DNA of 64,000 bases from Pseudomonas ceruminis (GCF_021602025.1 NZ_BQHW01000002.1:248001-312000), one strand, 5' to 3'; counted from the first letter of the stretch, positions 44,904 to 55,185 are shown. Made by a program: numbers and translations. Notes: a model not told the origin generated them from the letters alone.

Positions 44904-46079
44904 ATGATCACCCTTCCCTTCAGCAAAGACGAGTACGCCACGCGCTTGTTTCAGGTCAGGCAACAGATGCAACGCCAGGGCCTGGATCTTCTGGTCATCA
45001 GCGATGTCGCCAACCAGCACTACCTGACTGCCTACGATGGCTGGTCGTTCTACGCCCCTCAGGTGGTCATCGTGCCAATGGAAGGTGAACCGATCTGGGT
45101 AGGCCGTTCCATCGATGTCGCCGGTGGGCGCCTGACTGTGTGGATGTCGCCGGAGCAAGTCGTGGGGTATCCGGAAACCTATATCCAGATGCCAGACCGC
45201 CACCCCATCGACTGGATTGCGGGTTACCTCAAGCAAAAGGGTTGGGGCAAGGCGCATATCGGCGTTGAGCTGGACGCCTACTATTACACCGCAAAAACCC
45301 ATCAACGCCTTATTGCAGGTCTGCCGGGGGCGCGCTTTACCGACGCCAGCCTGCTGGTCTCATGGATTCGCGCCATCAAATCACCCACTGAGCTGAGCTA
45401 CCTGCGCAATGGCGCCAAGCTCGCCCAGGCGGCAGTCGAATGCGCATTCGAGGTCATCGCGCCCGGTGTCCGTGAGTGTGATGCCGTAGGGAAAATCCAG
45501 GCAGTGCAAGTGGGTGGTTCTCCCGATTTCGCCGGTGACTTCCCGGGGATTCCGCCCATCATCCTGGCCGGGGAAAAAGCCGCAGCGCCGCACATCATGT
45601 GGAGCGACCGCAAATACCAACCCGGCGAGACAGTGGCGATCGAGCTCGCCGGTGCTTGCCGCCATTACACCGCCTGCCTGGCGCGCACCCTGCAACTGGG
45701 CAACAAGCCACAGAACGTTGCCGACGTTGAACAGGCCCTGCTCGAAGGCATGGACGCCGTACTGGATGCCGCCCGCCCTGGCGCATTGGGGCACGACGTG
45801 GCGGCTGCATGGCAGGATGTGATCGGCCGTTACGGCATCACCAAGACGTCCCGTATTGGCTATTCCGTCGGTCTGGGCTTCTCGCCGGATTGGGGTGAGC
45901 ACACGATCTCGTTCCGCCAAGGCGACCAGACCGTGCTCACACCTGGGCACGTGGTGCATACCATGATCGGCATGTGGATGGATGGCTGGGGCATCGAACT
46001 CAGCGAAACGATCGTGATCACCGACAAGGGCTGCGACACCCTCTCGACCTTGCCACGGCAGATCCACGTGAAAGCCTGA
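44904..46079 (+). CDS. doeA: Ectoine hydrolase-like M24 (creatinase-type) enzyme
   Basis: The 391-aa product has the creatinase N-terminal domain and the pita-bread M24 fold, and matches DoeA/EutD, which opens the ectoine ring to N-acetyl-diaminobutyrate. The five M24 metal ligands are replaced (ELAG for D-x-G, YTACLART for the second Asp, GYSVG for GHGIG, TMIGMW for the Glu, ELSET for the last). This is as in creatinase, which acts without metal. It also keeps GEKAAAPHIMWSDRKYQPGE. It is followed 78 bp later by doeB. The strong GCAGGAG site supports the start. Confidence 0.8.
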   Translation: MITLPFSKDEYATRLFQVRQQMQRQGLDLLVISDVANQHYLTAYDGWSFYAPQVVIVPMEGEPIWVGRSIDVAGGRLTVWMSPEQVVGYPETYIQMPDRHPIDWIAGYLKQKGWGKAHIGVELDAYYYTAKTHQRLIAGLPGARFTDASLLVSWIRAIKSPTELSYLRNGAKLAQAAVECAFEVIAPGVRECDAVGKIQAVQVGGSPDFAGDFPGIPPIILAGEKAAAPHIMWSDRKYQPGETVAIELAGACRHYTACLARTLQLGNKPQNVADVEQALLEGMDAVLDAARPGALGHDVAAAWQDVIGRYGITKTSRIGYSVGLGFSPDWGEHTISFRQGDQTVLTPGHVVHTMIGMWMDGWGIELSETIVITDKGCDTLSTLPRQIHVKA

Positions 46080-46157
46080 CCCTCCCCAACCGGCCTGCGC
46101 AAATTCGCCTGTGCAGGCCGCTTGGCACTGCCCCGACATTGCTATCCAGGAACTGCC

Positions 46158-47150
46158 ATGAAACCAAGCCCGATCAAGCCTACCGTCGACTTCGAGCGCG
46201 ACGGCGTTCAACACGGCTTCTTGAAGTTGCCCTACTCGCGGGACGATTCTGCCTGGGGGTCGATCATGATCCCGGTGACCGTGGTCAAACAGGGTTCAGG
46301 GCCCACCGTGCTGCTGACCGGCGGCAATCATGGTGATGAATACGAAGGCCCGGTTGCGCTCACCAAACTCGCTTCCACGCTAAACGCCGAAGACGTTCAG
46401 GGGCGGGTCATCATCATCCCGTTCATGAATTACCCTGCGTTCAAGGCCGGCACGCGTACTTCACCCATTGACCACGGCAACCTCAACCGCACGTTCCCGG
46501 GCAAGCCCGACGGCACCGTGACGCAGAAGATCGCCGATTACATTCAGCGCTTCATCCTGCCAATGGCCGATTATGTCCTGGACATCCACTCGGGTGGCAA
46601 GACCCTGGACTTCGTCCCGTTTTCTGCGGTGCACATCCTTGCCGACAAAGTTCAACAACACCGTGCCGAACAGGCCATGCGGGCCTTTGCCGCCCCCTTC
46701 AGCATGATGATGCTGGAGATCGACAGCGTGGGCATGTTCGATACGGCAGCCGAAGAGGCCGGCAAGGTCTTTGTGACCACTGAGTTGGGCGGAGGCGGCT
46801 CAAGCACTGCGACCACCATCGAGATCGCCGAGCGCGGTGTCAGGAACTTCCTTATTCACGCAGGTGTGACTGCTGGTGAACTGGGGCCTGGTGAGGCGTG
46901 CATCATGCTGGACATGCCCGATGGCGACTGCTTCATCACCAGCGAACATGCTGGCCTGATCGAGCTCTGCTTCAACCTGGGCGATTCGGTCCGTGCAGGT
47001 GACGTGGTGGCGCGGGTCTATGACGCTACCCGCACAGGAGCCCCTCCCGTCGAGTACCTGGCCAAACGTGACGGGCTGCTGGCCTGCCGCCATTTCCCCG
47101 GCCTGGTTCAATGCGGCGACACCCTCGCAGTGCTCGGCGTCGTCGTTTAA
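46158..47150 (+). CDS. doeB: DoeB-like deacylase (N-acetyl-diaminobutyrate deacetylase)
   Basis: The 330-aa product belongs to the succinylglutamate desuccinylase/aspartoacylase family, zinc carboxypeptidase-like deacylases. Zinc ligands are in GGNHGDEYEGP (His, Glu) and DIHSGGKTLD (His). A late TTELGGGGSST region carries the catalytic Glu. DoeB/EutE removes acetyl from N-acetyl-L-2,4-diaminobutyrate, the product of DoeA, and its position right after doeA supports this. The start at 46158 has a CCAGGA site. Confidence 0.8.
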   Translation: MKPSPIKPTVDFERDGVQHGFLKLPYSRDDSAWGSIMIPVTVVKQGSGPTVLLTGGNHGDEYEGPVALTKLASTLNAEDVQGRVIIIPFMNYPAFKAGTRTSPIDHGNLNRTFPGKPDGTVTQKIADYIQRFILPMADYVLDIHSGGKTLDFVPFSAVHILADKVQQHRAEQAMRAFAAPFSMMMLEIDSVGMFDTAAEEAGKVFVTTELGGGGSSTATTIEIAERGVRNFLIHAGVTAGELGPGEACIMLDMPDGDCFITSEHAGLIELCFNLGDSVRAGDVVARVYDATRTGAPPVEYLAKRDGLLACRHFPGLVQCGDTLAVLGVVV

Positions 47151-47445
47151 CCCCGGCTGATGCTGTGCCGGCCTTCGACCTCTGCGTGTCGAGGCCGCCA
47201 CAGCCCCCCTGGCACAGTACAACCCTCCCCCGTCGCGATCCTGCGCCTCCCACCTTCCAATTGCAGTTATCCCGCATTTGCCACGCGATCAACGCACGCT
47301 AACGCTCGGCAATATACGGATACTAGCTTCACGCCCCGCCACTTTTGACACGGATTCGTCGCAAGAACGACCGTGGGGCGCACCACACGAAAATGCAGCA
47401 CCTCTTCTATCTCTGCCTAACAATAATTTTACCTGGAGATACATG

Positions 47446-48228
47446 ATGCGAATGGCAATGTTCGGCATGCTCGCAGTGTTCGCAGCGACGGCGACTACCC
47501 TGGTACACGCTCGCCCCCTCGATGAAATCGAGAGAAGTGGCAAGATCATTATCGGTACCGACGGTACCTTTCCACCCTTCCAGTACTTTGAAGACGGTCA
47601 GTTGGTCGGCTTTGAAGTAGACCTCGGGAACGAAGTCGCCAAGCGCCTCAAGCTTGTTCCCGAATGGAAACCCATCGCTTTCGACACGCTCCTCGCAGGG
47701 CTGACCCAGGACCGCTGGGACATTGTGATCGCGGCGCTGGCCGCGACCAGCGAACGCGCCAAGGTCGTGAATTTCACCCAGCCCAATTTCTGCACCGGCG
47801 CGGTCATCGTGGCGACCACCCCCAAAATCAGACACAAGGACGACCTGGCCGGCAAGACTGTTTCAGTGCAGACCGGCTCGACCTATTTCGCGGCGGTGCA
47901 GAAGGTCCCGGGCATCAAGCAGATCCGCAACATCTCCTCTGACAATGACGCCCGCAACGCGATGCTGTCCGGGCGATCGGACGCGTGGGTGAGCGACAAG
48001 TTCGTGGCCAGGACCGCGCAGCACAAACTCGGCGAGAGCGGCAAGCCGCTCTACATTGGCGACATGCTTTTTGAGGAGAAAAGCGCGACTGCAGTGAACA
48101 AGAACAACAGCCTATTGCTGGCCAAATACAACAGCGTCCTCGCTGAGATGCGAAGTGACGGCACCTACGATGCCATCTCGAAAAAATGGTTTGGCGAAGA
48201 CATCAGTTGCACATCGCCTGCCTCCTGA
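47446..48228 (+). CDS. Amino-acid-type ABC solute-binding protein (paralogue 2)
   Basis: The 260-aa product has a signal peptide and RPLDEIERSGKIIIGTDGTF, followed by QYFEDGQLVGFEVDLGNE. It is a clear paralogue of the protein at 43826. Two ATGs (47443, 47446) follow CTGGAGAT; the second has better spacing and matches the leader of the paralogue. It heads a transporter set: permease (48302), ATPase (49093). It probably delivers the substrate of the doe-like enzymes. Confidence 0.88.
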   Translation: MRMAMFGMLAVFAATATTLVHARPLDEIERSGKIIIGTDGTFPPFQYFEDGQLVGFEVDLGNEVAKRLKLVPEWKPIAFDTLLAGLTQDRWDIVIAALAATSERAKVVNFTQPNFCTGAVIVATTPKIRHKDDLAGKTVSVQTGSTYFAAVQKVPGIKQIRNISSDNDARNAMLSGRSDAWVSDKFVARTAQHKLGESGKPLYIGDMLFEEKSATAVNKNNSLLLAKYNSVLAEMRSDGTYDAISKKWFGEDISCTSPAS

Positions 48229-48301
48229 GGGCTGGCAGTCTTCATGTTTGACCGCTCAATTCGTTCAAAGCGCTCCTTCAAGCGCTTGTCAGAGGTGCAT
48301 C

Positions 48302-49090
48302 ATGACTTCCAGTGTCAAGTCGATACCCCGCAGTACTCCCCGCCCCACACTGAACGCCCCCCTAATCAAAACCGCCGTTGCCATCTGCCTGACCGTGGCT
48401 TTTGTGTTTGGCATGGGGCTCATCCTCGAACACGCGCCTGAACCCATCGGTTCCAATGCGTCGCAGATCGCGCAGGCCGCATTGGTGACGGTGCAGCTGA
48501 CGCTCCTTGCCGGCATACTGGGCGTGGTGATCGGCACCTTGGCCGCGCTGGGAAAGGCCTCGTCGATTGCGCCCCTCAGATGGTTGTGCTCAGCCTACAT
48601 CTGGGTCGCTCGCGGCACGCCTCTGCTGCTGCAGATTCTGTTCACCTTCTTCGCCCTGCCTGTACTGCTGCCCTCATTGGAGTTCAGTGATTTCACCTCC
48701 GCGACCATTGCCCTGGCGTTCAACGTTGGCGCCTACAACGCCGAAGCCATTCGCTCGGGCCTGCTCTCGGTGCCCAAAGGCCAGATCGAGGCGGCCGACG
48801 CCCTGGGCCTGTCGAAAACCACCCTGTTCTTTTCGGTGGTGTTCCCCCAGGCGCTGCGCATCAGCCTGCCGCCGCTGGTGAACAACGGCGTCTCCCTGCT
48901 CAAGGACTCCTCCCTGGCCTATGCCATCGGTGTGGTCGAACTCTCCAATGCCGCCAGCCGAATCCAGTCGGCAACGTTCGAGCCAGTGCCGGTTTTGCTG
49001 ACGTCCGCCGCCATCTACCTGATCCTCACCACCAGCATGACGCAAGTCACCAACGCCCTTGAACAGCACCTGAGCTTCGAGAGGAAATGA
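48302..49090 (+). CDS. Amino-acid ABC transporter permease
   Basis: The 262-aa membrane protein of the His/Glu/Gln permease family has about five helices and the EAA loop ([20 protein letters not shown]…[19 protein letters not shown]). Only one permease gene is present; it would act as a homodimer, unlike the two-permease EhuCD system of ectoine uptake. Its stop overlaps the first possible start of the ATPase gene. Confidence 0.9.
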   Translation: MTSSVKSIPRSTPRPTLNAPLIKTAVAICLTVAFVFGMGLILEHAPEPIGSNASQIAQAALVTVQLTLLAGILGVVIGTLAALGKASSIAPLRWLCSAYIWVARGTPLLLQILFTFFALPVLLPSLEFSDFTSATIALAFNVGAYNAEAIRSGLLSVPKGQIEAADALGLSKTTLFFSVVFPQALRISLPPLVNNGVSLLKDSSLAYAIGVVELSNAASRIQSATFEPVPVLLTSAAIYLILTTSMTQVTNALEQHLSFERK

Positions 49091-49092
49091 CC

Positions 49093-49860
49093 ATGTCGAC
49101 CAACAGCACACAACAGGCACTGATCAGGGTAGACAGGGTCTGCAAAAGTTATGGTGCAGCCAACGTTCTCAAAGGTGTGAGCGTTGAATTCAAACCCGGA
49201 GAAGTGGTGGCGATTCTGGGTGCGTCCGGGTCTGGTAAATCGACGTTCCTGCGGTTGCTGAACAGGCTGGAGCGCCATGAGCAGGGCACGATCGTGATCG
49301 ACGGCATCGAAGTGATCGACAAACCTGCGAACCTTGCAACGCTGCGCCGCGAAGTCGGCATGGTCTTCCAAAGCTTCAACCTGTTCCCGCACATGACCGT
49401 GCTGGAAAACATCTGCCTGGCACCGCGCAAGGTCAAAGGCCTGAGCAAGGCCCAGGCGCAACAGAACGCCGAGAAACTGCTCAAGCGGGTGGGCATGGGC
49501 GACCATGCCCACAAGCACCCATCCATGCTTTCGGGCGGCCAACAGCAACGGGTGGCGATCGCCCGCGCGCTGGCTATGGAGCCACGCATCCTACTGTTCG
49601 ATGAGCCGACTTCGGCACTGGACCCGGAAATGGTCAGCGAAGTGCTGGATGTCATGAAGACCCTGGCGGCCAGCGGTATGACCATGCTGATCGTCACTCA
49701 CGAGATGGGGTTTGCCAGTGAGGTTGCCGACCGGATCATCTTCTTCAGCCAAGGCAAGATCGAAGAAGACCTGCCTCCAAAAGACTTCTTCGGCACCTGC
49801 AACAACCCCAAGGTGAAGTCGTTCCTCGGCAAGGTATTACAACCCTCTGTCGCCGGCTGA
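49093..49860 (+). CDS. Amino-acid ABC transporter ATP-binding protein
   Basis: The 255-aa ATPase of the GlnQ/HisP type has Walker [10 protein letters not shown], signature LSGGQQQR, Walker [13 protein letters not shown] and the H-loop THEMGF. An ATG at 49087 overlaps the permease stop, but 49093 has the ribosome site AGAGG at proper spacing and is preferred. It completes the uptake system for the cluster. Confidence 0.92.
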   Translation: MSTNSTQQALIRVDRVCKSYGAANVLKGVSVEFKPGEVVAILGASGSGKSTFLRLLNRLERHEQGTIVIDGIEVIDKPANLATLRREVGMVFQSFNLFPHMTVLENICLAPRKVKGLSKAQAQQNAEKLLKRVGMGDHAHKHPSMLSGGQQQRVAIARALAMEPRILLFDEPTSALDPEMVSEVLDVMKTLAASGMTMLIVTHEMGFASEVADRIIFFSQGKIEEDLPPKDFFGTCNNPKVKSFLGKVLQPSVAG

Positions 49861-49867
49861 TCACCGT

Positions 49868-49890
49868 GCGGGGCCACATTGTGGCCCCGC
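49868..49890. terminator. Hairpin after the ABC importer genes
   Basis: A 10-bp stem (GCGGGGCCAC / GTGGCCCCGC) with loop ATT starts 8 bp after the ATPase stop. There is no T-tract. Confidence 0.55.
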
Positions 49891-50096
49891 GTCACGTCCC
49901 CCTCCAAAAGCCTGCCACCGCACCGAAAACAGGCCTCCTGCGTCATCGTTCCCGTTCACGCAGCAATCCAGCACGGCGCGAGGATCATTGCAGCTTGAAT
50001 GCGCTGACCTGGTGTTTAACGCCGTATCCCGCCCACGTGCGCTTCATAGAATTGTCCTGCAAGCAAACACCGCAATCCTTCGCTGAGGCAAACAAC

Positions 50097-51569
50097 ATGA
50101 ACAACCGCGCCACGGCAGCTCTGAATAAGCTGCGCCGCCCTGATCTACTCGAAACCCGGGCCTACATCGATGGGCAATGGGTAAATGGCGAAGGACGTTT
50201 GGCCGTTACAGACCCCGCTACCGACGAAGTCATCGCTCAGGTCGCTCATTGTGACGAGCAATGGATCGACCGCGCCGTGGAGTCGGCCAACGCAGCCTTC
50301 ATCAGCTGGCGTGCCCTGCTCCCTGCGCAGCGTGGCGCCCTCCTGCGCAAGTGGGCAGCGCTGACCCGGGAACATCGTGAGGACCTAGCGACGCTCATGA
50401 CCGCTGAACAAGGCAAGCCTTACGCGCAGTCCCTGGGTGAAATCGACTATGGCGCCAACTTCCTGGAATGGTTTGCTGCCGAGGCCGAGCGCTGCTATGG
50501 AGAGTCGATTCCCAGCCACCTCCCAGGCAGCCAGCTCACCAGCAAATTGCAGCCCATCGGGGTAACCGCTGCAGTCACCCCCTGGAACTTTCCAAGCGCG
50601 ATGATCACCCGCAAAGCCGGAGCCGCGTTGGCTGCCGGCTGCCCGATGATCATCAAGCCAGCCCCTGAAACGCCGCTCTCAGCGTTGGCACTGGCCAAAC
50701 TGGCCGAAGAGGCAGGCTTCCCAGCAGGTGTATTCCAGGTTGTTACCGGCGATGCTGCGAAGCTCTCCAAGCGTTTGCTGGAGCGCACAGAGGTCAGGGC
50801 ATTCAGCTTTACCGGGTCCACCGAAGTCGGCCGCATCCTGCTGCGCCAGTCAGCGGACACCGTGAAAAAAGTCTCGCTGGAGCTCGGTGGCCACGCCCCC
50901 TTCATCGTCTTTGCCGACGCCCATGTCAAAGCGGCCGCACAAGGCTGCATCGGTGCCAAGTTCGCCACCTCCGGCCAGGACTGCCTGGCAGCCAACCGTA
51001 TCTATGTGCACCGCAGCCTGTACGACAGCTTCGTCGCCGAATTCACGCGCTTGACCCAACAACTGCGCGTGGGCCACGGCCTGGACGATGGCGTGGATAT
51101 CGGCCCGATGACGCGTGTCACGGTAGCCAACAAATGCCGTGATCACATCGGCAATGCTGTTTCGCTGGGCGCGCGCCTGATGTGTGGCGGCCTCGACAAC
51201 AACCTGGGCAGCAACTTTGTCCTGCCAACCGTGCTGGCTGACGTCACCGATGAAATGGATATCGCGTTCGAAGAAACCTTTGGCCCGGTGGCAGCGATCC
51301 TGCCTTTCGACGATGAAGAGGACGTTATCCAGCGAGCTAATAAAACTGAGTACGGTCTGGCTGCTTATGTTTACACAAATGATCTGAAGCGCGCCGTGCG
51401 TGTGTGCGACCGGCTGGAATACGGCATGGTCGCGCTCAACACCCCGAAATTTACCGGCGCGCCGATTCCCTTCGGTGGCTGGAAACAATCCGGCCTGGGC
51501 CGGGAAGGTTCGAAACATGGCCTGGCAGAGTACATGGAGCTCAAGTACGTCTGCGTTGGCGGCCTTTAA
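50097..51569 (+). CDS. doeC: Aldehyde dehydrogenase, DoeC/GabD-like
   Basis: The 490-aa NAD(P)+-dependent dehydrogenase has the catalytic Cys in FATSGQDCLAANRI, the catalytic Glu in SLELGGHAPFI, and the late EETFGPVAAILPFDDEEDVI. It resembles succinate-semialdehyde and DoeC-type aspartate-semialdehyde dehydrogenases. In ectoine breakdown DoeC oxidises L-aspartate semialdehyde to aspartate. It lies 16 bp before the aminotransferase that would make its substrate. The start at 50097 has TGAGG upstream. Confidence 0.8.
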   Translation: MNNRATAALNKLRRPDLLETRAYIDGQWVNGEGRLAVTDPATDEVIAQVAHCDEQWIDRAVESANAAFISWRALLPAQRGALLRKWAALTREHREDLATLMTAEQGKPYAQSLGEIDYGANFLEWFAAEAERCYGESIPSHLPGSQLTSKLQPIGVTAAVTPWNFPSAMITRKAGAALAAGCPMIIKPAPETPLSALALAKLAEEAGFPAGVFQVVTGDAAKLSKRLLERTEVRAFSFTGSTEVGRILLRQSADTVKKVSLELGGHAPFIVFADAHVKAAAQGCIGAKFATSGQDCLAANRIYVHRSLYDSFVAEFTRLTQQLRVGHGLDDGVDIGPMTRVTVANKCRDHIGNAVSLGARLMCGGLDNNLGSNFVLPTVLADVTDEMDIAFEETFGPVAAILPFDDEEDVIQRANKTEYGLAAYVYTNDLKRAVRVCDRLEYGMVALNTPKFTGAPIPFGGWKQSGLGREGSKHGLAEYMELKYVCVGGL

Positions 51570-51585
51570 TCACTGGAGAACAACA

Positions 51586-52977
51586 ATGAACACACAAGAT
51601 ATTGCCCTCATCGCTGCCCAGGACCGGGGCGCCGTGCTGCATCCGTTCACCCACCTGAAGGATTTTGCCACCGGCAAGATCGGTGATCCGACCATCATTG
51701 AAACGGGCAAGGGCATCCGCATCACGGATGCCACCGGCCGCGAGTACATTGACGGTTTTGCCGGCCTGTACTGCACCAACATCGGCTACGGCCGTACTGA
51801 AGTGGCTGAGGCCATCGCCCGCCAGGCGCACAAGCTGGCTTATTACCACACCTACGCGGCGCACACGACCGACGAACTGGCGCGCCTGTCTGACCGCCTG
51901 GTGAAGATGGCGCCGGGCAGGATGAGCAAGGTCTTCTACGGCCTGTCGGGCTCCGATGCCAATGAAACCCAGGCCAAGCTGGTCTGGTACTACAACAACC
52001 TGCGCGGGTTGCCGAAAAAGAAGAAGATCATTTCCCGTGATCGCGGCTACCACGGTTGCTCAGTGGTGGCAGGCTCGATGACTGGCATGTCGTTCTATCA
52101 CGACTACATGGACCTGCCCGTTTCCGGCATTCTGCGCACCGGTGCGCCGCATCACTACTGGGGTGCTGAACCAGGCGAGTCGCAGCAGCAGTTCTCCGAA
52201 CGCCGCGCTCTTGAACTGGAGGCGCTGATCCTGCGCGAAGGCCCGGACACCATCGGTGCGTTCATTGCTGAGCCGGTATTGGGCACTGGCGGTATCACCC
52301 CTCCCCCTGCCGGTTACTGGGCAGCGATTCAGCCGATTCTGAAAAAGTACGACATCCTGCTGATCGCCGACGAGGTCATCACCGGCTTCGGCCGTACCGG
52401 TGCAATGTTCGGTTGCGACAAGTACGGTATCGAGCCCGATTTGATCACGGTCGCCAAGGGCCTGACCTCGGCGTATGCACCGCTTTCCGCCTCTATCGTT
52501 GGCGAGAAGGTCTACAAAGTCATGGAAGAAGGTGCAGACAAGGTGGGGGCCTTCTCCCACGGCTACACCTACTCGGGGCACCCGATCGGCGTGGCAGCGG
52601 CCAATGCTGTGCTGGATATCGTCGAGCGAGAGGATATCCCAGGCCATGTGAGCAACGTTGGCGAATACTTCCAGAAGTCCATGCAGGAAACCTTCGGCTC
52701 GCTGCCTATCGTGGGCGAAGTACGCGGGGTTGGCCTGATGGCAGCCATCGAATTCGTCGCAGACCCTGCCACCAAAAAACGCTTGGACCCTGGGCTGAAA
52801 GTCGGCGCGCGCGTTTCAAAAGCTGCACGCGATCGGGGCCTGATCGCACGTGCGATGCCACACGGCGAGATCCTGGGCTTCGCCCCACCACTGGTCACCA
52901 CCCGTGCTGAAGTCGACCAGATCATCGACATCGCGCACAAGGCTGTACTCAGCGTGCTCGATGAGCTGAAGCTCTGA
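51586..52977 (+). CDS. doeD: Class III aminotransferase, DoeD-like
   Basis: The 463-aa PLP-dependent omega-aminotransferase has the PLP-lysine region TVAKGLTSAYAPLSA, DEVITGFGRTGAMFG and an N-terminal HPFTHLKDFATGK. Family members move a terminal amino group; DoeD converts 2,4-diaminobutyrate to aspartate semialdehyde. The close pairing with the DoeC-like dehydrogenase supports that role, but other diamine or omega-amino substrates are possible. TGGAGAAC precedes the start. Confidence 0.8.
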   Translation: MNTQDIALIAAQDRGAVLHPFTHLKDFATGKIGDPTIIETGKGIRITDATGREYIDGFAGLYCTNIGYGRTEVAEAIARQAHKLAYYHTYAAHTTDELARLSDRLVKMAPGRMSKVFYGLSGSDANETQAKLVWYYNNLRGLPKKKKIISRDRGYHGCSVVAGSMTGMSFYHDYMDLPVSGILRTGAPHHYWGAEPGESQQQFSERRALELEALILREGPDTIGAFIAEPVLGTGGITPPPAGYWAAIQPILKKYDILLIADEVITGFGRTGAMFGCDKYGIEPDLITVAKGLTSAYAPLSASIVGEKVYKVMEEGADKVGAFSHGYTYSGHPIGVAAANAVLDIVEREDIPGHVSNVGEYFQKSMQETFGSLPIVGEVRGVGLMAAIEFVADPATKKRLDPGLKVGARVSKAARDRGLIARAMPHGEILGFAPPLVTTRAEVDQIIDIAHKAVLSVLDELKL

Positions 52978-53002
52978 TCCGCGTCCACTGAAGCATGCCA
53001 AT

Positions 53003-53032
53003 GAAAGGCCTGTGCTGAACCACCGGCCTTTT
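53003..53032 (+). terminator. Terminator after doeD
   Basis: AAAGGCC and GGCCTTT form a stem with a 14-nt loop and end in TTTT, about 30 bp after the doeD stop. Confidence 0.7.
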
Positions 53033-53216
53033 CATCACGCAGCGCAAGGCCCTCGCCTGGCAAGGGCCCTGCACTTGCCCTCGCGTTCACGATCTAGCAG
53101 GTGTACAGAGCCCCTCCTTCCCCTGACTTGCGCCGTACACGTTCCCAATTGGGCGCCAGGCGCCAGCATGCCCAACCGTTGGCAGGCAACACTTCAAAAA
53201 AACGATGGAAACGCTA

Positions 53217-54674
53217 ATGAATAACACCAAAAAGATTAGCAATGCCCAGCCTCATCTTCCCTCAGCACCCTCGTCCTCCAACCTCGATCGCGGGCTCTCG
53301 AGCAGACATATTCAGTTCCTTGGCTTTGGTGGCGCTATCGGGTCAGGCCTGTTCATGGGTGCCGGCAAGACGATCAGCATGTCCGGTACCTCGATCATCC
53401 TGACCTATCTACTCATCGGTATCGTGCTGTTTTTCGTCATGCGTGCCATGGGCGAATTGTTGCTTTCCAACCTGAACTACAAGACCTTCGCGGACTTCTG
53501 CTCCGACTACATCGGCCCCTGGGCTGGTTTTTTTATCGGCTGGTCGTACTGGCTGACTTACATCGTCGCAGGGGTGATCGACTTTCTGGTCATCGGTGCC
53601 TATCTTCAGTACTGGTATCCGCACCTCCCGGCCTGGATTCCAGCCCTCGCGCTACTGTTCTCCCTGCTGGCCCTCAACCTGATCACCGTCAAGGTATTCG
53701 GTGAAATGGAATTCTGGTTCACCCTGATCAAGGTTGTGGCGATCATCTTCATCATCGTCGGCGGCATCACCCTGATCGCAACCCATCACGTCATGCCCAA
53801 CGGTGTTACCGCCTCTCTCGGTCATCTCTTCGACCCCGATGCCTTCTTGCCAAACGGCCTGGTGGGCTTCTATGCCGGCTTCCAGATCGCACTCTTTTCA
53901 TTTGCCGGCATCGAGATGATCGGCACTACCGCAGGCGAAGCCGAAAACCCCGAAAAGACCTTGCCCAAAGCAATCAACTCAGTGCCCCTGCGGGTAATGG
54001 TGTTCTACGTGCTGTCGATTGCCTGCATCATCGGCGTGTGTTCCTGGAAGGAAATTTCGCCAGACAACAGCCCGTTCGTTCAGCTGTTCATCGTCTCCGG
54101 TTTGCCGATCGCTGCAGCGCTGATGAACCTGGTGCTTACCAGTTCTGCCATCTCTGCCTCAAACAGCGCGGTGTTCTGCACCAGCCGCACACTCTTTGGC
54201 CTGGCCGGCCAGAAGCAGGCACCCGGCCGTTTCGGCGTAACCACGAAATCCAGGGTGCCGGGGGTCAGCCTGTGGTTCTCCTGCGGTTGCATTGGTGCCG
54301 GCATCAGCCTGCTGATCGTCATTCCCCAGGTGATGAAAGTCTTCACGCTGGTATCGACCGTCGCTGCAGTACTGCTGATTTTCATCTGGTCGCTGATGTT
54401 GGTTGCCTACCTGATCTACCGCAAGCGCCGTCCTGACCTGCATGCAGCGTCCAGATACAAGATGCCCTTCGGCATCGTCGCGTCCGTGTGCTGCCTGGTG
54501 TTCTTCGGCTTCACGGTCTGGGTCATGACCTTGCAACCAGACACCTTGCTGGCACTGTCAGTCATGCCGCTGTGGTTCCTATGGCTGACAGCCGTCTATG
54601 CGCTGAGTTACAAGAAGACCCTGAAGGCCAAGGTGCAACGCTATCGTGGCCCAGGCACCGTAGAGCTGACCTGA
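53217..54674 (+). CDS. APC-family amino acid permease
   Basis: The 485-aa product has 12 membrane helices and the start FLGFGGAIGSGLFMGAGKTI of the AAT/APC amino acid transporters. FAGIEMIGTTAGEAENPEKT is also conserved. The start at 53217 was chosen over 53205 for its GGAA spacing. It likely imports or exports an amino acid used or produced by the doe-like enzymes, such as aspartate or diaminobutyrate. The substrate is inferred from context. Confidence 0.88.
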   Translation: MNNTKKISNAQPHLPSAPSSSNLDRGLSSRHIQFLGFGGAIGSGLFMGAGKTISMSGTSIILTYLLIGIVLFFVMRAMGELLLSNLNYKTFADFCSDYIGPWAGFFIGWSYWLTYIVAGVIDFLVIGAYLQYWYPHLPAWIPALALLFSLLALNLITVKVFGEMEFWFTLIKVVAIIFIIVGGITLIATHHVMPNGVTASLGHLFDPDAFLPNGLVGFYAGFQIALFSFAGIEMIGTTAGEAENPEKTLPKAINSVPLRVMVFYVLSIACIIGVCSWKEISPDNSPFVQLFIVSGLPIAAALMNLVLTSSAISASNSAVFCTSRTLFGLAGQKQAPGRFGVTTKSRVPGVSLWFSCGCIGAGISLLIVIPQVMKVFTLVSTVAAVLLIFIWSLMLVAYLIYRKRRPDLHAASRYKMPFGIVASVCCLVFFGFTVWVMTLQPDTLLALSVMPLWFLWLTAVYALSYKKTLKAKVQRYRGPGTVELT

Positions 54675-55185
54675 CGCCCCTTGTGCGCCTGCGCCCCTCG
54701 ATAGGCGCGCAGGCATTGATTGCCGTCTCCGGGCCCCTGCACGATGAACACCCACCGCTACCAAACCTTCGTATTCGACCTCAACACGCTGATCGACCAG
54801 GACACCGATATCATCGATGCCTCTGCACCGCGATATGCGCACTCGTCGAAGTTGAAGACGCCACGTCTCACCAGGCGCCAGCATTACTTGTAGCGCATCA
54901 ACCGCAGGCGCCTGGCCAAGTTGCGTCTGCAATTCCAGCATCAAGGGCTTTCACGAGCCAATCGCTGTATCGTTGGCGGTATGGCGCTCAGCGAGATGCA
55001 CCTGCCAGCGCCTCCTGGTGCCGCCACGCAGGGTTCTACGCTATTCGCACAACAACAGGATTGCCCCGCCATGCGCTGTGGCCGCCCTGAATCTGATTGA
55101 ACGGCTATCGTGCAGCCGCGGCCTAAACCTGACCATCGCCCCCCACTTGCCCGCAAACGAAAGTTGCCCCCTTTCGGAGACCACA
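54675..55185. other. Intergenic region with possible HAD-like remnant
   Basis: These 511 bases contain no convincing intact gene. A 49-codon frame at 54744–54893 begins MNTHRYQTFVFDLNTLIDQD, which looks like the start of a HAD phosphatase (FDLDGTLID) with one residue missing, then stops. It lacks a ribosome site and may be a decayed gene. The rest has no recognisable coding pattern. Confidence 0.35.

Noticed and set aside
54488-55090. 200-codon frame overlapping the APC permease end
   Set aside because: It runs out of frame through the permease end; composition looks like translated non-coding sequence.
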